Made by a program: the position numbers and the translations under genes
Assembly: GCA_944385055.1 (NCBI GenBank)
Contig: CALWVT010000002.1
Span: forward strand, 1-64,000
DNA: 64,000 nt
Origin: an uncultured Clostridia bacterium
GTDB lineage: Bacteria > Bacillota > Clostridia > Oscillospirales > Acutalibacteraceae
Direction of reading: 5' to 3'
In this document: positions 1 through 8,091 of the stretch, piece after piece
Layout: each line of letters starts with the position of its first letter
Position numbering within the stretch: the first letter of the stretch is position 1
The notes under the pieces: model-generated
Seen by the model: the letters and a program-made list of their open reading frames with translations, nothing else
Databases searched by the model: none
What the model was told of the DNA's origin: nothing

Positions 1-11
1 AAAAAGCAAAA

Positions 12-38
12 GAAACCGCCTTACCGGCGGCTTTTTTT
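12..38 (+). terminator. Rho-independent terminator of an upstream gene
   Basis: CCGCC (16-20) pairs with GGCGG (26-30) over a 5 nt loop and is followed by C and seven T. It closes a transcript entering from the left, before the promoter of the FtsW-like gene. Confidence 0.7.
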
Positions 39-44
39 GCGCGC

Positions 45-73
45 TTTACAGGCGGCGCAAAAAAAGGTATACT
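45..73 (+). promoter_or_regulatory. Sigma-A type promoter for the ftsW-like/PBP operon
   Basis: TTTACA (45-50), 17 bp spacer, TATACT (68-73). It lies about 80 bp upstream of the start of the FHA-FtsW gene. Confidence 0.65.
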
Positions 74-153
74 GAAAAAGACAAGGCGGGACACAAAATA
101 GGGCCCCGCCTTCTCCCAAAAAATAAGGAAAACCAAAGGAGGTGGCTTTGCGG

Positions 154-1926
154 ATGGATATTTCCGCCTGGATGCCCGTTTTGCAGCCGGTCTTCTTCGT
201 GCTGCGGGGCGCCGCCGCCGCGCTGACGGTCGTGCTGATCCTCTGGTGCTGGCAGTCCGTGCGGGCCGGACGCCGCCGCGAGGAACCGGTCGTCTGCCTC
301 GAAGACCGCCGGCGCGGGCGCACGCTGCCCGTGCTGTATTGGGAAAACAGCCTCGGCCGCAGCAAAAGCTGCGACATCGTCCTGCCCGATACGTCCGTCA
401 GCCGCGACCACGCGGTGCTCATGCGCCGCCAGTCGGGCTGGTACGTCGTCGATACCGGCTCCAAAAGCGGCACGCTTCTAAACGGGCATAAGATTCATAA
501 GCAGAAAAAGGTCCTGCCCGGCGACGTGCTGCGCTTTGGCGGGACGAGCCTTGTGTTCCGCCGCGCAACCGATACGCCCGCGGGCCAGAACCGCCGCGCG
601 CCGCGCCGCGTCCCGTCGCAGGGGGCCCTGCTGACGCTCGCGACGGTCATCCAGCTGTTATTGTTCGTGCAGGCGCTGTTTGCGGACAACACGTTTTCGC
701 TTCTGCCCGTGCTGCCGTGCGCGCTCGTTTTGCTCATCGAATGGGTCTTTTTCGCGATTTCCAAGGCCATCGGCCGCGCGAATTTTGAGCTCGAGACGAT
801 CGGGTTTCTGCTCTCCGGCATCGGCATCGCGCTCGAGTGCGGCATGCGCGAGCGCCTGACCGAGGATACGCCGCAGGATTTGCCCGGGCCGTTTACGCTG
901 TACCATTGGAGCCTCGACACGGTCTATACGCAGATCCTCATGATGGTCGCGGGGTTAGTCGTCTACAGCTTCTTAATCTGGTTTATGAAGGATTTGGACC
1001 GCGTCAATAAATTCCGCACACCGGTGGCCGTATTGGGGCTTTTGCTGTTGCTTTTGCCGATGGTGCCGGGGATTGGCAGCTCGAGCGGCGGCGCGACGAA
1101 CTGGATTTCGGTCGGCGGGCTCTCCCTGCAGCCGAGCGAGCTGACGAAACTGTGCTTTATCTTCGCGGGCGCCGCGACGCTCGACCATTTGCAGACGAAG
1201 CGCAACCTCATCGGCTACGTGCTGCTGATGGCGGCAATCATGGGCGTGCTCGCGCTCGAGCGCGATATCGGCGCCGCCGCGATCTTCTTCTTGACGTTCT
1301 TAATCATCGCGTTTTTGCGCTCGGGCTCGATGCGCACGGTCGTTCTGTTCGTCGCGCTCGCGGCGGTCGGCGTGTTCGCAATCTTATCGATGTTCGACCA
1401 CGTCAAGGCCCGCTTTGATATCTGGCGCCACGTCTGGGAGCAGCCGTACGACGGCGGGTTCCAGCAGACGCACGTGCTGACCTACGCGGCAAGCGGCGGG
1501 TTATTCGGCGTCGGCATCGGGAACGGGGGTTTAGGCGCGGGCACGGCGCCGCTCTCTGGCCAAGTCCATATCACGGGCTACAACAGCGACCTCGTCTTCG
1601 GCGTCGTGATCGAGGAATTGGGCCTTGTGCTGGCCGTGGCCATCGTCGCGGTGTTCGCGATCCTCATCTTCATGGCGCGCGGCGAGGCGACGCGGTCGCG
1701 CTCGACGTTTTATTCGATTACGGCCAATGCCGCGGCCGGCATGCTGCTCGTGCAGGCGTGCTTAAATATCTTCGGCGCGACGGACGTGCTGCCGTTAACC
1801 GGCGTGACGCTGCCGTTTATCAGCGCGGGCGGCACGAGCATGATGTGCGTGTGGGGCGCCTTGGCGTTTATCAAGGCCAGCGACGAGCGCACGTACCTGA
1901 CGCAGCGGGAAAGGAGGCGGCGATAA
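154..1926 (+). CDS. FHA-domain FtsW/RodA/SpoVE-family peptidoglycan polymerase
   Basis: SEDS-family membrane glycosyltransferase that polymerises lipid II at the membrane with a partner class B PBP. Visible are one N-terminal membrane helix, a cytoplasmic FHA (phosphothreonine-binding) domain at about residues 55-135 with GRSKSCDIVLPDTSVSRDHA and SGTLLNG, then about ten membrane helices with the SEDS signatures GGLSLQPSELTKL and PFISAGGTSM. A fused FHA suggests control by Ser/Thr kinase signalling (inference). AAAGGAGG at 135-142 excludes the GTG at 142; ATG 154 (spacer 11) is used, and TTG 148 (spacer 5) is the alternative. The PBP gene follows after 3 bp, so the two probably form one complex. 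Elongasome versus divisome role cannot be told from sequence. Confidence 0.92.
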   Translation: MDISAWMPVLQPVFFVLRGAAAALTVVLILWCWQSVRAGRRREEPVVCLEDRRRGRTLPVLYWENSLGRSKSCDIVLPDTSVSRDHAVLMRRQSGWYVVDTGSKSGTLLNGHKIHKQKKVLPGDVLRFGGTSLVFRRATDTPAGQNRRAPRRVPSQGALLTLATVIQLLLFVQALFADNTFSLLPVLPCALVLLIEWVFFAISKAIGRANFELETIGFLLSGIGIALECGMRERLTEDTPQDLPGPFTLYHWSLDTVYTQILMMVAGLVVYSFLIWFMKDLDRVNKFRTPVAVLGLLLLLLPMVPGIGSSSGGATNWISVGGLSLQPSELTKLCFIFAGAATLDHLQTKRNLIGYVLLMAAIMGVLALERDIGAAAIFFLTFLIIAFLRSGSMRTVVLFVALAAVGVFAILSMFDHVKARFDIWRHVWEQPYDGGFQQTHVLTYAASGGLFGVGIGNGGLGAGTAPLSGQVHITGYNSDLVFGVVIEELGLVLAVAIVAVFAILIFMARGEATRSRSTFYSITANAAAGMLLVQACLNIFGATDVLPLTGVTLPFISAGGTSMMCVWGALAFIKASDERTYLTQRERRRR

Positions 1927-1929
1927 CCC

Positions 1930-3315
1930 ATGCGGACCATCGGAAAGCGTTCGGCGTTTTTGCTCGCGTTCGTGCTGGCATTTGCGGCCGGACTTGTCTT
2001 CTTCCTTTATGAATACGTCGTCGACGGCGCCGACTGGGCGATGCAGCCGTACAATAACCACCTGACGGCCGGCACGACGGCGCTTGTCAACGGCAAGGTC
2101 ACGGACCGCAACGGCACCGTGCTGTTAAATGTCGAAAACGGCCAGCGCACGTACGCGGAAAGCGAGGAAATGCGCGAGGCGACCTTACACGTCGTCGGCG
2201 ACGAGGGCGGGAACATCTCCACGGGGGTCCAGAGCGCGTTTAAAAGCCAATTAACGGGCTATAACCTCTTAACGGGCCTTGCGGACCTGCACACCGAGAA
2301 AAGCGGCGGCGACATCCAATTGACAATCGACGCGGACTTAAACCAGCTCGCCTACGAGGACTTTGCGGGCCGCGACGGCGCCGCGATCCTCACAAACTGG
2401 AAGACCGGCGAGATTTTGTGCATGGTCAGTATGCCGACGTTCGACCCCGCGAACCCGCCGAGTGATATCGAGACAAACGACGATTACACGGGTGTCTACG
2501 TCAATAAGGTCCTTTCGGGCCAATTGACGCCGGGCTCGGTGTTTAAGCTGTTCACGACCGCGGCCGCGATTGAGAACCTCCCCGACCTCGATTCCATGAC
2601 GTTCCACTGCACGGGCTCGGAGACGTTTAACGGCAACGAAGTCACCGACGTCTCCGCCCACGGCACGCTGTCGTTCCGCGACGCGCTCGCGCATTCGTGC
2701 AACGTCGCGTTCGCGGAGCTTGCCGTCCAGATCGGCGCGGACAAGATGACCTCGACCGTGCAGAGCATGGGGCTATTGGACCCGTTTGAAATCGATTCCA
2801 TTCAGGTCGCGGCCGGGAATTACGACGTCGCCGGGGCATCGGAGGACCGCCTCGCGTGGTCCGGCGTCGGCCAGGACAAGGACCTCGTCAATCCCGCCTA
2901 CATGGTCCGCCTGATGGGCGCGATTGCGAACGGCGGCGTGCCGGAAAAGCTCCACTTCATCCAGAACGCGACCGGCGACCTCGGCGTCGGCGGGACCTTC
3001 GGGCAGACCGAGGACGACGAGCGCCTGCTCTCGGAATCCACCGCGAACCGCCTGCGCGATTACATGCGCTACAACGTCGAGGGCTATTACGGCGACAGCA
3101 CGTTCCCCGGTATCAGCCAGGTCTGCGCGAAGACCGGCACGGGCGAACTCGGCGGCGAACACAACAACAACGGCTGGATGGTCGCGTTCTCGCTCGACGA
3201 GAGCACGCCCTACGCCGTCGCCGTCGTCGTCGAGCACACGCCGGAATACGGCTCCCAGAGCGCCGGCGTCATCGCGAAGGACCTGCTCGCGGCCGCCGCG
3301 CAGAAGGGGGAATGA
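1930..3315 (+). CDS. Class B penicillin-binding protein (PbpA/FtsI-type transpeptidase)
   Basis: D,D-transpeptidase that cross-links peptidoglycan on the outer face of the membrane, the usual partner of a SEDS polymerase. One N-terminal membrane helix (about residues 8-28) anchors the protein. The three active-site motifs are present: S203-V-F-K206 (SxxK), S256-C-N258 (SxN) and K401-T-G (KTG). At 461 residues it is short for PBP2/PBP3; it resembles the compact PbpA type paired with FtsW/RodA in Actinobacteria and Clostridia. It starts 3 bp after the FHA-FtsW stop and is followed by a strong terminator, giving a two-gene operon. Confidence 0.93.
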   Translation: MRTIGKRSAFLLAFVLAFAAGLVFFLYEYVVDGADWAMQPYNNHLTAGTTALVNGKVTDRNGTVLLNVENGQRTYAESEEMREATLHVVGDEGGNISTGVQSAFKSQLTGYNLLTGLADLHTEKSGGDIQLTIDADLNQLAYEDFAGRDGAAILTNWKTGEILCMVSMPTFDPANPPSDIETNDDYTGVYVNKVLSGQLTPGSVFKLFTTAAAIENLPDLDSMTFHCTGSETFNGNEVTDVSAHGTLSFRDALAHSCNVAFAELAVQIGADKMTSTVQSMGLLDPFEIDSIQVAAGNYDVAGASEDRLAWSGVGQDKDLVNPAYMVRLMGAIANGGVPEKLHFIQNATGDLGVGGTFGQTEDDERLLSESTANRLRDYMRYNVEGYYGDSTFPGISQVCAKTGTGELGGEHNNNGWMVAFSLDESTPYAVAVVVEHTPEYGSQSAGVIAKDLLAAAAQKGE

Positions 3316-3419
3316 CGCGCCCCCGGGCATCTATTTCAGAGAAAATCACAGTTTCAAAAAGATCTTTTCGGAAGATATTTTTCAGATATTTTCAGATGTT
3401 TTTGATTTGAAAAGAAAAA

Positions 3420-3475
3420 GGCCGTGCCGCCTTTCTGCATCGCTGTGGAGAGCAGAAAAGCGGCACGCCTTTTTT
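3420..3475 (+). terminator. Strong intrinsic terminator, probably bidirectional
   Basis: CGTGCCGC (3423-3430) pairs with GCGGCACG (3460-3467), extended by CTTTCTGC/GCAGAAAA, followed by a T run. A-rich sequence on the left gives a T run for the opposite strand. It ends the ftsW-PBP operon and faces the end of the FUSC-like gene. Confidence 0.8.
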
Positions 3476-3501
3476 ATCGCTTTTTATGATTGCTGAAAAT
3501 T

Positions 3502-4341
3502 TTAGGAAGCGGCATCCGGAGGCCCGTCTGCGGCCTCGTCCGCGAGTACCCGGAGGGTATCCTTCGCGCGCGTGATGTGGTACGAAAACACGACCTGCGT
3601 CTTTTCATCCAATGTGCGGTCGAGGCGGTCGGCGGCTTCTAAGTCCGCGAGCGCCTCGCGGTAGCGCGCGGTGCGCTGCGCGACGGCAAACACGGAGCCG
3701 TCCGCGTTGCGCAGCGGCTTCCATTCGGTCGTATAAAGCCGGATGTCGTTTTCGAGCGCTTGCAGCGCCTGGCGCACCTGCAAAAAGTCGGGCGGGGAGA
3801 GGCGGGTTTCACACGCCTCGAGTGCTGCCTGCAGCCGCTTGAGCACGAGCCGGTCGTTTTGGAAGATCATCGGCGCGTAGTTTGGCGGCAGGAGGATAAA
3901 ATTAATGAGCACCGCGAGCATGATGCCCACAGCGGCCGCCAGTAAAGCGTTGACCGCCGTCGCGAACGTGCCGTCCGCCGGGTCGTGCAGCAGCATCACC
4001 CCCATGCAGAACGCGCTCATCACCATGCCCTGCGGGATTTTTAAGAGCTTGCAGACGTACATCACCGCGATGATGCCCGCCCCGCACAGCCCCGCGTTGT
4101 GCGGCGACAGGCGGAAGAGGATGGCCCCGCATAGAAGTCCGAGCACCGTCCCCGCTAAGCGCTCCATCGCGCCGCGCAGGGAATCGTCCATGTTGCGCTC
4201 CATGCTCAATACCGCCGCGACGACCGCCACGAGCGGCTGCTCAAAATGGGCCAGGTCGCACAAAAGCAGCGACACCGTCGCCGCAAGGCCCGTCTTAAAG
4301 ATGCGAAGCCCGAGCCGGGCCCCTTTCTTCTGCGCGTTCAT
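3502..4341 (-). CDS. FUSC/aromatic-acid-exporter-family membrane protein
   Basis: About 279 residues. The N-terminal half holds roughly five to six hydrophobic helices with the pattern of the aromatic acid exporter/FUSC family (QPLVAVVAAVLSMERNMDDS, LAGTVLGLLCGAILFRLSP). The C-terminal half is a soluble, helical, charged domain. Family members are proposed to export aromatic acids; the substrate here is unknown. The start is the ATG at 4341, which overlaps the TGA of the HAD gene (ATGA), so it is translationally coupled to it. Confidence 0.78.
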   Translation of the reverse strand: MNAQKKGARLGLRIFKTGLAATVSLLLCDLAHFEQPLVAVVAAVLSMERNMDDSLRGAMERLAGTVLGLLCGAILFRLSPHNAGLCGAGIIAVMYVCKLLKIPQGMVMSAFCMGVMLLHDPADGTFATAVNALLAAAVGIMLAVLINFILLPPNYAPMIFQNDRLVLKRLQAALEACETRLSPPDFLQVRQALQALENDIRLYTTEWKPLRNADGSVFAVAQRTARYREALADLEAADRLDRTLDEKTQVVFSYHITRAKDTLRVLADEAADGPPDAAS

Positions 4342-5006
4342 CGGATGCCGTGCAGCGCAAAGCGCAGCACGTCCCGCGGCGCCTCGGCAATCGCGCGGGC
4401 GTGGGCGGCCTCGAGCTCGGCCCGGTCGCGGAAGCCCCACAAGACCCCGACGGTGTCCATGCCGGCGGCAGCCCCCGTCTGCATGTCCGTGTTCGTGTCG
4501 CCGATGTAAAGGCAGTCGGCGGGCATGACCCCGAGCTCCTTCGCAAGGAGCAAAGCGCCGTCGGGCGCGGGCTTCCGCGGCACGCCTGCGCGCTGGCCGT
4601 GCGCCGCGTCAAACGTCCCGGAAGGGAAGCGCTTTAAGACCGCGTGCGCCATGTCGTCGGGCTTATTCGAGAGCACGCCGATTTGAAGCCCCGCCTCGTG
4701 CAGGTCCGAAAGCAGCTCCCGGATGCCCGGATAATCGGTGACCTCCGCGCCGGGGTCGGCCGCGTAGTAGGCGTCGTACAATTGGCCGACGCGCTCGACC
4801 TCGCTTTCCGCGAAGCCTTCCGGCGCGACGGTGTGGAGCATGTTGTTTAAAAGCCGCACGCGGCCGTTGCCGACCAAACGGCTGTACATCTCCACCGGGA
4901 TTTCCGGGTAGCCGCAGTCGCGCAGCGCGTGGTTTGCAAACTTCGCAATCGAGCGAAGCGTGTTCGCAAGTGTCCCGTCCAAATCAAAAATACAGGCCTT
5001 ATACAT
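4338..5006 (-). CDS. HAD-family phosphatase, phosphoglycolate-phosphatase-like
   Basis: Cytoplasmic haloacid-dehalogenase hydrolase of 222 residues. Motif I is FDLDGTLANT with nucleophile D8 and acid/base D10; motif II is VLSNK; motif III lysine lies in RKPAPD; motif IV is GDTNTDMQTGAAAGM. The cap between motifs I and II is helical (C1), as in Gph/PpaX-type enzymes. Substrate cannot be assigned; phosphoglycolate or pyrophosphate are the usual annotations. It is 6 bp downstream of the hexapeptide-repeat gene and overlaps the FUSC-like gene by 4 bp, giving a three-gene minus-strand operon. Confidence 0.88.
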   Translation of the reverse strand: MYKACIFDLDGTLANTLRSIAKFANHALRDCGYPEIPVEMYSRLVGNGRVRLLNNMLHTVAPEGFAESEVERVGQLYDAYYAADPGAEVTDYPGIRELLSDLHEAGLQIGVLSNKPDDMAHAVLKRFPSGTFDAAHGQRAGVPRKPAPDGALLLAKELGVMPADCLYIGDTNTDMQTGAAAGMDTVGVLWGFRDRAELEAAHARAIAEAPRDVLRFALHGIR

Positions 5007-5012
5007 CGGAAA

Positions 5013-5687
5013 TCACACCTTTTTCACAAGTTCTCCCGTGCATTTGTAGATAGATCCACCCGGCACGACGCCGCGCACGCAGCTCGTCGGATAGATGGTC
5101 GCGTCTTTGCCGACGACCGTGCCCGGGTTTAAGACGGCGTTGCAGCCGACCTCAACGTGGTCGCCGAGCATCGCGCCGAATTTTTTAAGCCCCGTCTCAA
5201 TCGGCTCGGCCGCGTGGACGACGACGGGCTTTTTGTCCGCCCTGACGTTGCTCGTAATCGACCCCGCACCCATGTGCGCGAAATAGCCCAAAATGGAATC
5301 GCCCACGTAGTTATAGTGCGGCACCTGCACGTGATCAAACAGGATCACATTTTTAAGCTCCGTCGAATTCCCCACGACACAGTCGGCGCCGACGAGCGCG
5401 CTGCCGCGCACGAACGCACCCGGGCGCACTTCCGTATGCGGCCCGATGATGCACGGCCCGGCAAGATAGATATTCGGGTACAGCTTCGCGCTCTTCGCGA
5501 CCCAAATGTCTTCCCCACGCTGTTCATAGTCGTCGCGCGAGAGCTTTGCGCCAAGTGCGCGCACGAAGTCCCGGATTTCCGGCAGCGCTTCCCACGGATA
5601 CGTAAACCGGCGCAATAGGTCCGCAGCGGCCGTGTGGCCGAGCGTGTACAGCGCCGCAATCGTACATGCGTCTTTTTCCACTTTCAT
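5013..5687 (-). CDS. Left-handed beta-helix (hexapeptide repeat) protein, UDP-GlcNAc pyrophosphorylase-like
   Basis: 224 residues. From about residue 70 on it shows imperfect hexapeptide repeats (for example NIYLAGPCIIGPHTEVRPG, VGADCVVGNSTELKNV) typical of acyltransferases and the C-terminal domain of GlmU-like enzymes. No nucleotidyltransferase signature (GxGTRM) is present, so a full pyrophosphorylase is unlikely despite how relatives are named. Start ATG 5687 is chosen because AAAGGAG lies 9 nt upstream; an in-frame upstream start has no ribosome site. It is the first gene of the operon with the HAD and FUSC-like genes. Confidence 0.75.
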   Translation of the reverse strand: MKVEKDACTIAALYTLGHTAAADLLRRFTYPWEALPEIRDFVRALGAKLSRDDYEQRGEDIWVAKSAKLYPNIYLAGPCIIGPHTEVRPGAFVRGSALVGADCVVGNSTELKNVILFDHVQVPHYNYVGDSILGYFAHMGAGSITSNVRADKKPVVVHAAEPIETGLKKFGAMLGDHVEVGCNAVLNPGTVVGKDATIYPTSCVRGVVPGGSIYKCTGELVKKV

Positions 5688-5733
5688 GAGCAAAAACTCC
5701 TTTCCGCCTGACCTCAAGCAAGCGATCGTTTCT

Positions 5734-5762
5734 ATTATATGGAGATTTTCCGTCCGGGTCAA
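5734..5762 (-). promoter_or_regulatory. Promoter of the hexapeptide-repeat/HAD/FUSC operon
   Basis: Read on the minus strand: TTGACC (5762-5757), 17 bp, TATAAT (5739-5734). Its -35 abuts the -35 of the divergent rlmD promoter. Confidence 0.75.
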
Positions 5763-5791
5763 TAGACAAACCGCACGGCCGCCGGTATAAT
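5763..5791 (+). promoter_or_regulatory. Promoter of rlmD
   Basis: TAGACA (5763-5768), 17 bp, TATAAT (5786-5791). It is directly back-to-back with the minus-strand promoter at 5734-5762, so the two may compete for polymerase. Confidence 0.7.
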
Positions 5792-5863
5792 AAAAAGAAG
5801 AAATTGGACAGAAAACGGCGCAGCCATCCGCGCCGGGACCCGCAAAAAGGAGGAAACCGTTTC

Positions 5864-7234
5864 ATGCGAACGACGCTGCCGTTTCGGAAAAATGAGGTGC
5901 ACACGCTTTCAATCACCGGCTACACGGCCGAGGGGCGCGGGGTCGGCAGGCTTCTGGGCGCCGCCGTCTTCGTGCCCGGCGCCGCTTTGGGGGATACCTT
6001 AAACGTGCGCATTTTAAAGACGGAGAAGACGTACGCCTACGGGAAAATCGAAGAGATCCGAACCCCCTCGCCGGACCGCATCGCCCCCGACTGCCCGCAG
6101 TTTGGGAAATGCGGCGGCTGCGCGTTCCGGCACCTGCGCTATGAAGCGGAGTGCCGGGCAAAGGAGCAGCGCGTGCGCGACGCGCTCGAACGCATCGGCG
6201 GATGCGACCCGGACTTGGTGCAGCCGATCCACCCGGCCGCGTCGCCCGACCGCTACCGCAATAAGGCGCAGTTCCCGTTGGGGCTCGACGAAAACGGCTG
6301 CCTTTCTGCGGGCTTTTTTGCGCCGCACAGCCACCGCATCGTGCCGTGCGAGGACTGTCTGCTGCAGCCGGAAGTCTTCCGCGACGCCGTGCGGGCCGTA
6401 AAACGTTGGCACCGGGAAACCGGGGAGTCCGTCTACGACGAGGGGACCGGCAAGGGCCGTCTGCGCCATCTGTACCTGCGCGCGGCGATGGGGGACGGCG
6501 GCGTGATGGTGTGCCTTGTCATAAACGGCAGCGGCGTCCAAAACGAGGCGCGGCTCGCCGAACTGCTGCGCGAAGCGGTCCCGGGCCTTCAAAGCGTCGT
6601 CCTCAACACGAACACAAAGCGCACGAACGTGATTTTGGGCCCTTCCTCCCGCACGGTGTGGGGGGAAGACCACTTGACGGATACGCTGTGCGGCCTGCGC
6701 TTTTCGATTTCCCCGCACAGCTTTTACCAGGTCAACCGCGACGGCGCCGAGCGCCTGTACGAAAAGGCCGCCGAATACGCCGCGCTTTCGGGCAATGAGA
6801 CGCTTTTCGACCTCTACTGTGGCACCGGCACGATCGGCCTCTCGATGGCGCACAAGGCCGGGCGGGTAATCGGCGTCGAGGTCGTCGAGCAGGCGGTCGC
6901 CGACGCGCGCGAGAACGCAAAACGCAACGGCATCGAAAACGCGGAATTTTTCTGCGCGGACGCGCCGAAAGCCGCCGCGCGCCTAAAGGCACAGGGGGTT
7001 CGGCCGGACGTCGTCGTGCTCGACCCGCCAAGAAAGGGCTGCGGCGAAGCGCTCGTGCACACGGTCGCCGAACTGGCGCCCCGGCGCGTCGTCTACGTCT
7101 CCTGCGACCCGGCCACGCTCGCGCGCGACTTAAAGACGTTTTCCGCCTGCGGCTACACCCTGCGCGAGGCCACGCCGTTCGATTTATTCCCCCGCACCGC
7201 GCATGTCGAGACGGTGGGGTGGCTTTCGAGGTGA
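5864..7234 (+). CDS. rlmD: 23S rRNA (uracil-C5)-methyltransferase, RlmD/RlmCD/TrmA family
   Basis: SAM-dependent RNA m5U methyltransferase of 456 residues. Order: TRAM domain at the N terminus (about 10-65), iron-sulfur cluster cysteines in CPQFGKCGGC plus a later cysteine, SAM-binding DLYCGTGTIGL, catalytic region DPPRKGC, and YVSCDPATLARDL near the C terminus. Firmicute homologues (RlmCD) can modify both U747 and U1939, so the exact target is uncertain. Start ATG 5864 follows AAAAAGGAGG. Transcribed alone, ending at the terminator at 7278-7320. Confidence 0.93.
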   Translation: MRTTLPFRKNEVHTLSITGYTAEGRGVGRLLGAAVFVPGAALGDTLNVRILKTEKTYAYGKIEEIRTPSPDRIAPDCPQFGKCGGCAFRHLRYEAECRAKEQRVRDALERIGGCDPDLVQPIHPAASPDRYRNKAQFPLGLDENGCLSAGFFAPHSHRIVPCEDCLLQPEVFRDAVRAVKRWHRETGESVYDEGTGKGRLRHLYLRAAMGDGGVMVCLVINGSGVQNEARLAELLREAVPGLQSVVLNTNTKRTNVILGPSSRTVWGEDHLTDTLCGLRFSISPHSFYQVNRDGAERLYEKAAEYAALSGNETLFDLYCGTGTIGLSMAHKAGRVIGVEVVEQAVADARENAKRNGIENAEFFCADAPKAAARLKAQGVRPDVVVLDPPRKGCGEALVHTVAELAPRRVVYVSCDPATLARDLKTFSACGYTLREATPFDLFPRTAHVETVGWLSR

Positions 7235-7277
7235 AGGCCTACGCGGCCGCCGGCCGTAAAATTTTTGCAATCCAAAA

Positions 7278-7320
7278 AGCCTCCCCGGACCCTTGTGAAA
7301 GTCCGGGAAGGCTCTTTTTT
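7278..7320. terminator. Bidirectional terminator between rlmD and the flavin reductase gene
   Basis: AGCCTCCCCGGAC (7278-7290) pairs with GTCCGGGAAGGCT (7301-7313); six T follow on the plus strand and A5 precedes it for the minus strand. The two genes converge here. Confidence 0.9.
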
Positions 7321-7337
7321 AATTTTTTCCCGCTCGC

Positions 7338-7907
7338 TTACTTCATGAAATCCGCGCCGCTGTGCCAGGCCTTGCCGGCCTTTTCGCCGATCGCGTAGTA
7401 GCCGTTCTGCATCTGGTCGAACGCGAACGCGTGGAGCTTCCCCGCGTCGATCTTGCCCGCGTCGTCGAGGACCTTTTCGTCGGCCAATACGTTGACGATT
7501 TTGCCGAGCACGCGCAGGCCGTACGGCTGGTCCTGCATTTCCACCACCTCGCACTCGAGCGTGAGCGGGTATTCGGTGATGATGGGCGCGTCGACGCGCG
7601 TGCTCTTGACCGCGTGCAGGCCCGAACGCGCAAATTTGTCCGCCATTTTATTCGAACTCGCAATGCCGAAAAAGTCGGACTCCCGCAGCGTGTCCGTGCC
7701 CGGCACCGCGAGCGTGAACGCCTTTCTCGTTCGGAGGTTCGCGACCGTCTTGTGGTCGGCCTCAAGGTTTAACGCGACCATGTCCTCCGCGCAGATGCCG
7801 CCCCACGCCATCATCATCACATCGACCGTGCCGTCCTCGTTGTAGGTGCCGATCATGTACGTCGGCATCGGGAACAGGTACGGCTTCACACCAAATGCTT
7901 TTGCCAT
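7338..7907 (-). CDS. Flavin reductase-like (flavoredoxin) family protein
   Basis: 189 residues, one FMN-binding split-barrel domain: PTYMIGTYNEDGTVDVM and MAWGGICAEDMVALNLE at the N terminus match flavoredoxin-type proteins. It probably binds FMN and works in electron transfer or flavin reduction in the cytoplasm; partner unknown. GGGAGGG lies 7 nt upstream of ATG 7907. It stands alone between terminator 7278-7320 and a divergent AT-rich spacer. A second, unrelated-looking member of the same superfamily lies at 55758-56405. Confidence 0.85.
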   Translation of the reverse strand: MAKAFGVKPYLFPMPTYMIGTYNEDGTVDVMMMAWGGICAEDMVALNLEADHKTVANLRTRKAFTLAVPGTDTLRESDFFGIASSNKMADKFARSGLHAVKSTRVDAPIITEYPLTLECEVVEMQDQPYGLRVLGKIVNVLADEKVLDDAGKIDAGKLHAFAFDQMQNGYYAIGEKAGKAWHSGADFMK

Positions 7908-8091
7908 TTGCAGGCCCTCCCTTTCGCAATTATATTTTTAATAATATATATAAAATCCGGCTTTCCGGCAGGATGTTCGAAAACCCCTCTAATTCCATCA
8001 TAGCGAAACGGAAGCGGGCTGTCAAGTACGCACCCGGACGTGCGGTACTTCCCCCGCGGAAAGCGTCCCCGGCGCGGCAGACGCGCCGCAT

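Noticed and set aside
5013-5687. Full GlmU/UDP-GlcNAc pyrophosphorylase
   Set aside because: Only the beta-helix half is present; the nucleotidyltransferase signature is absent.
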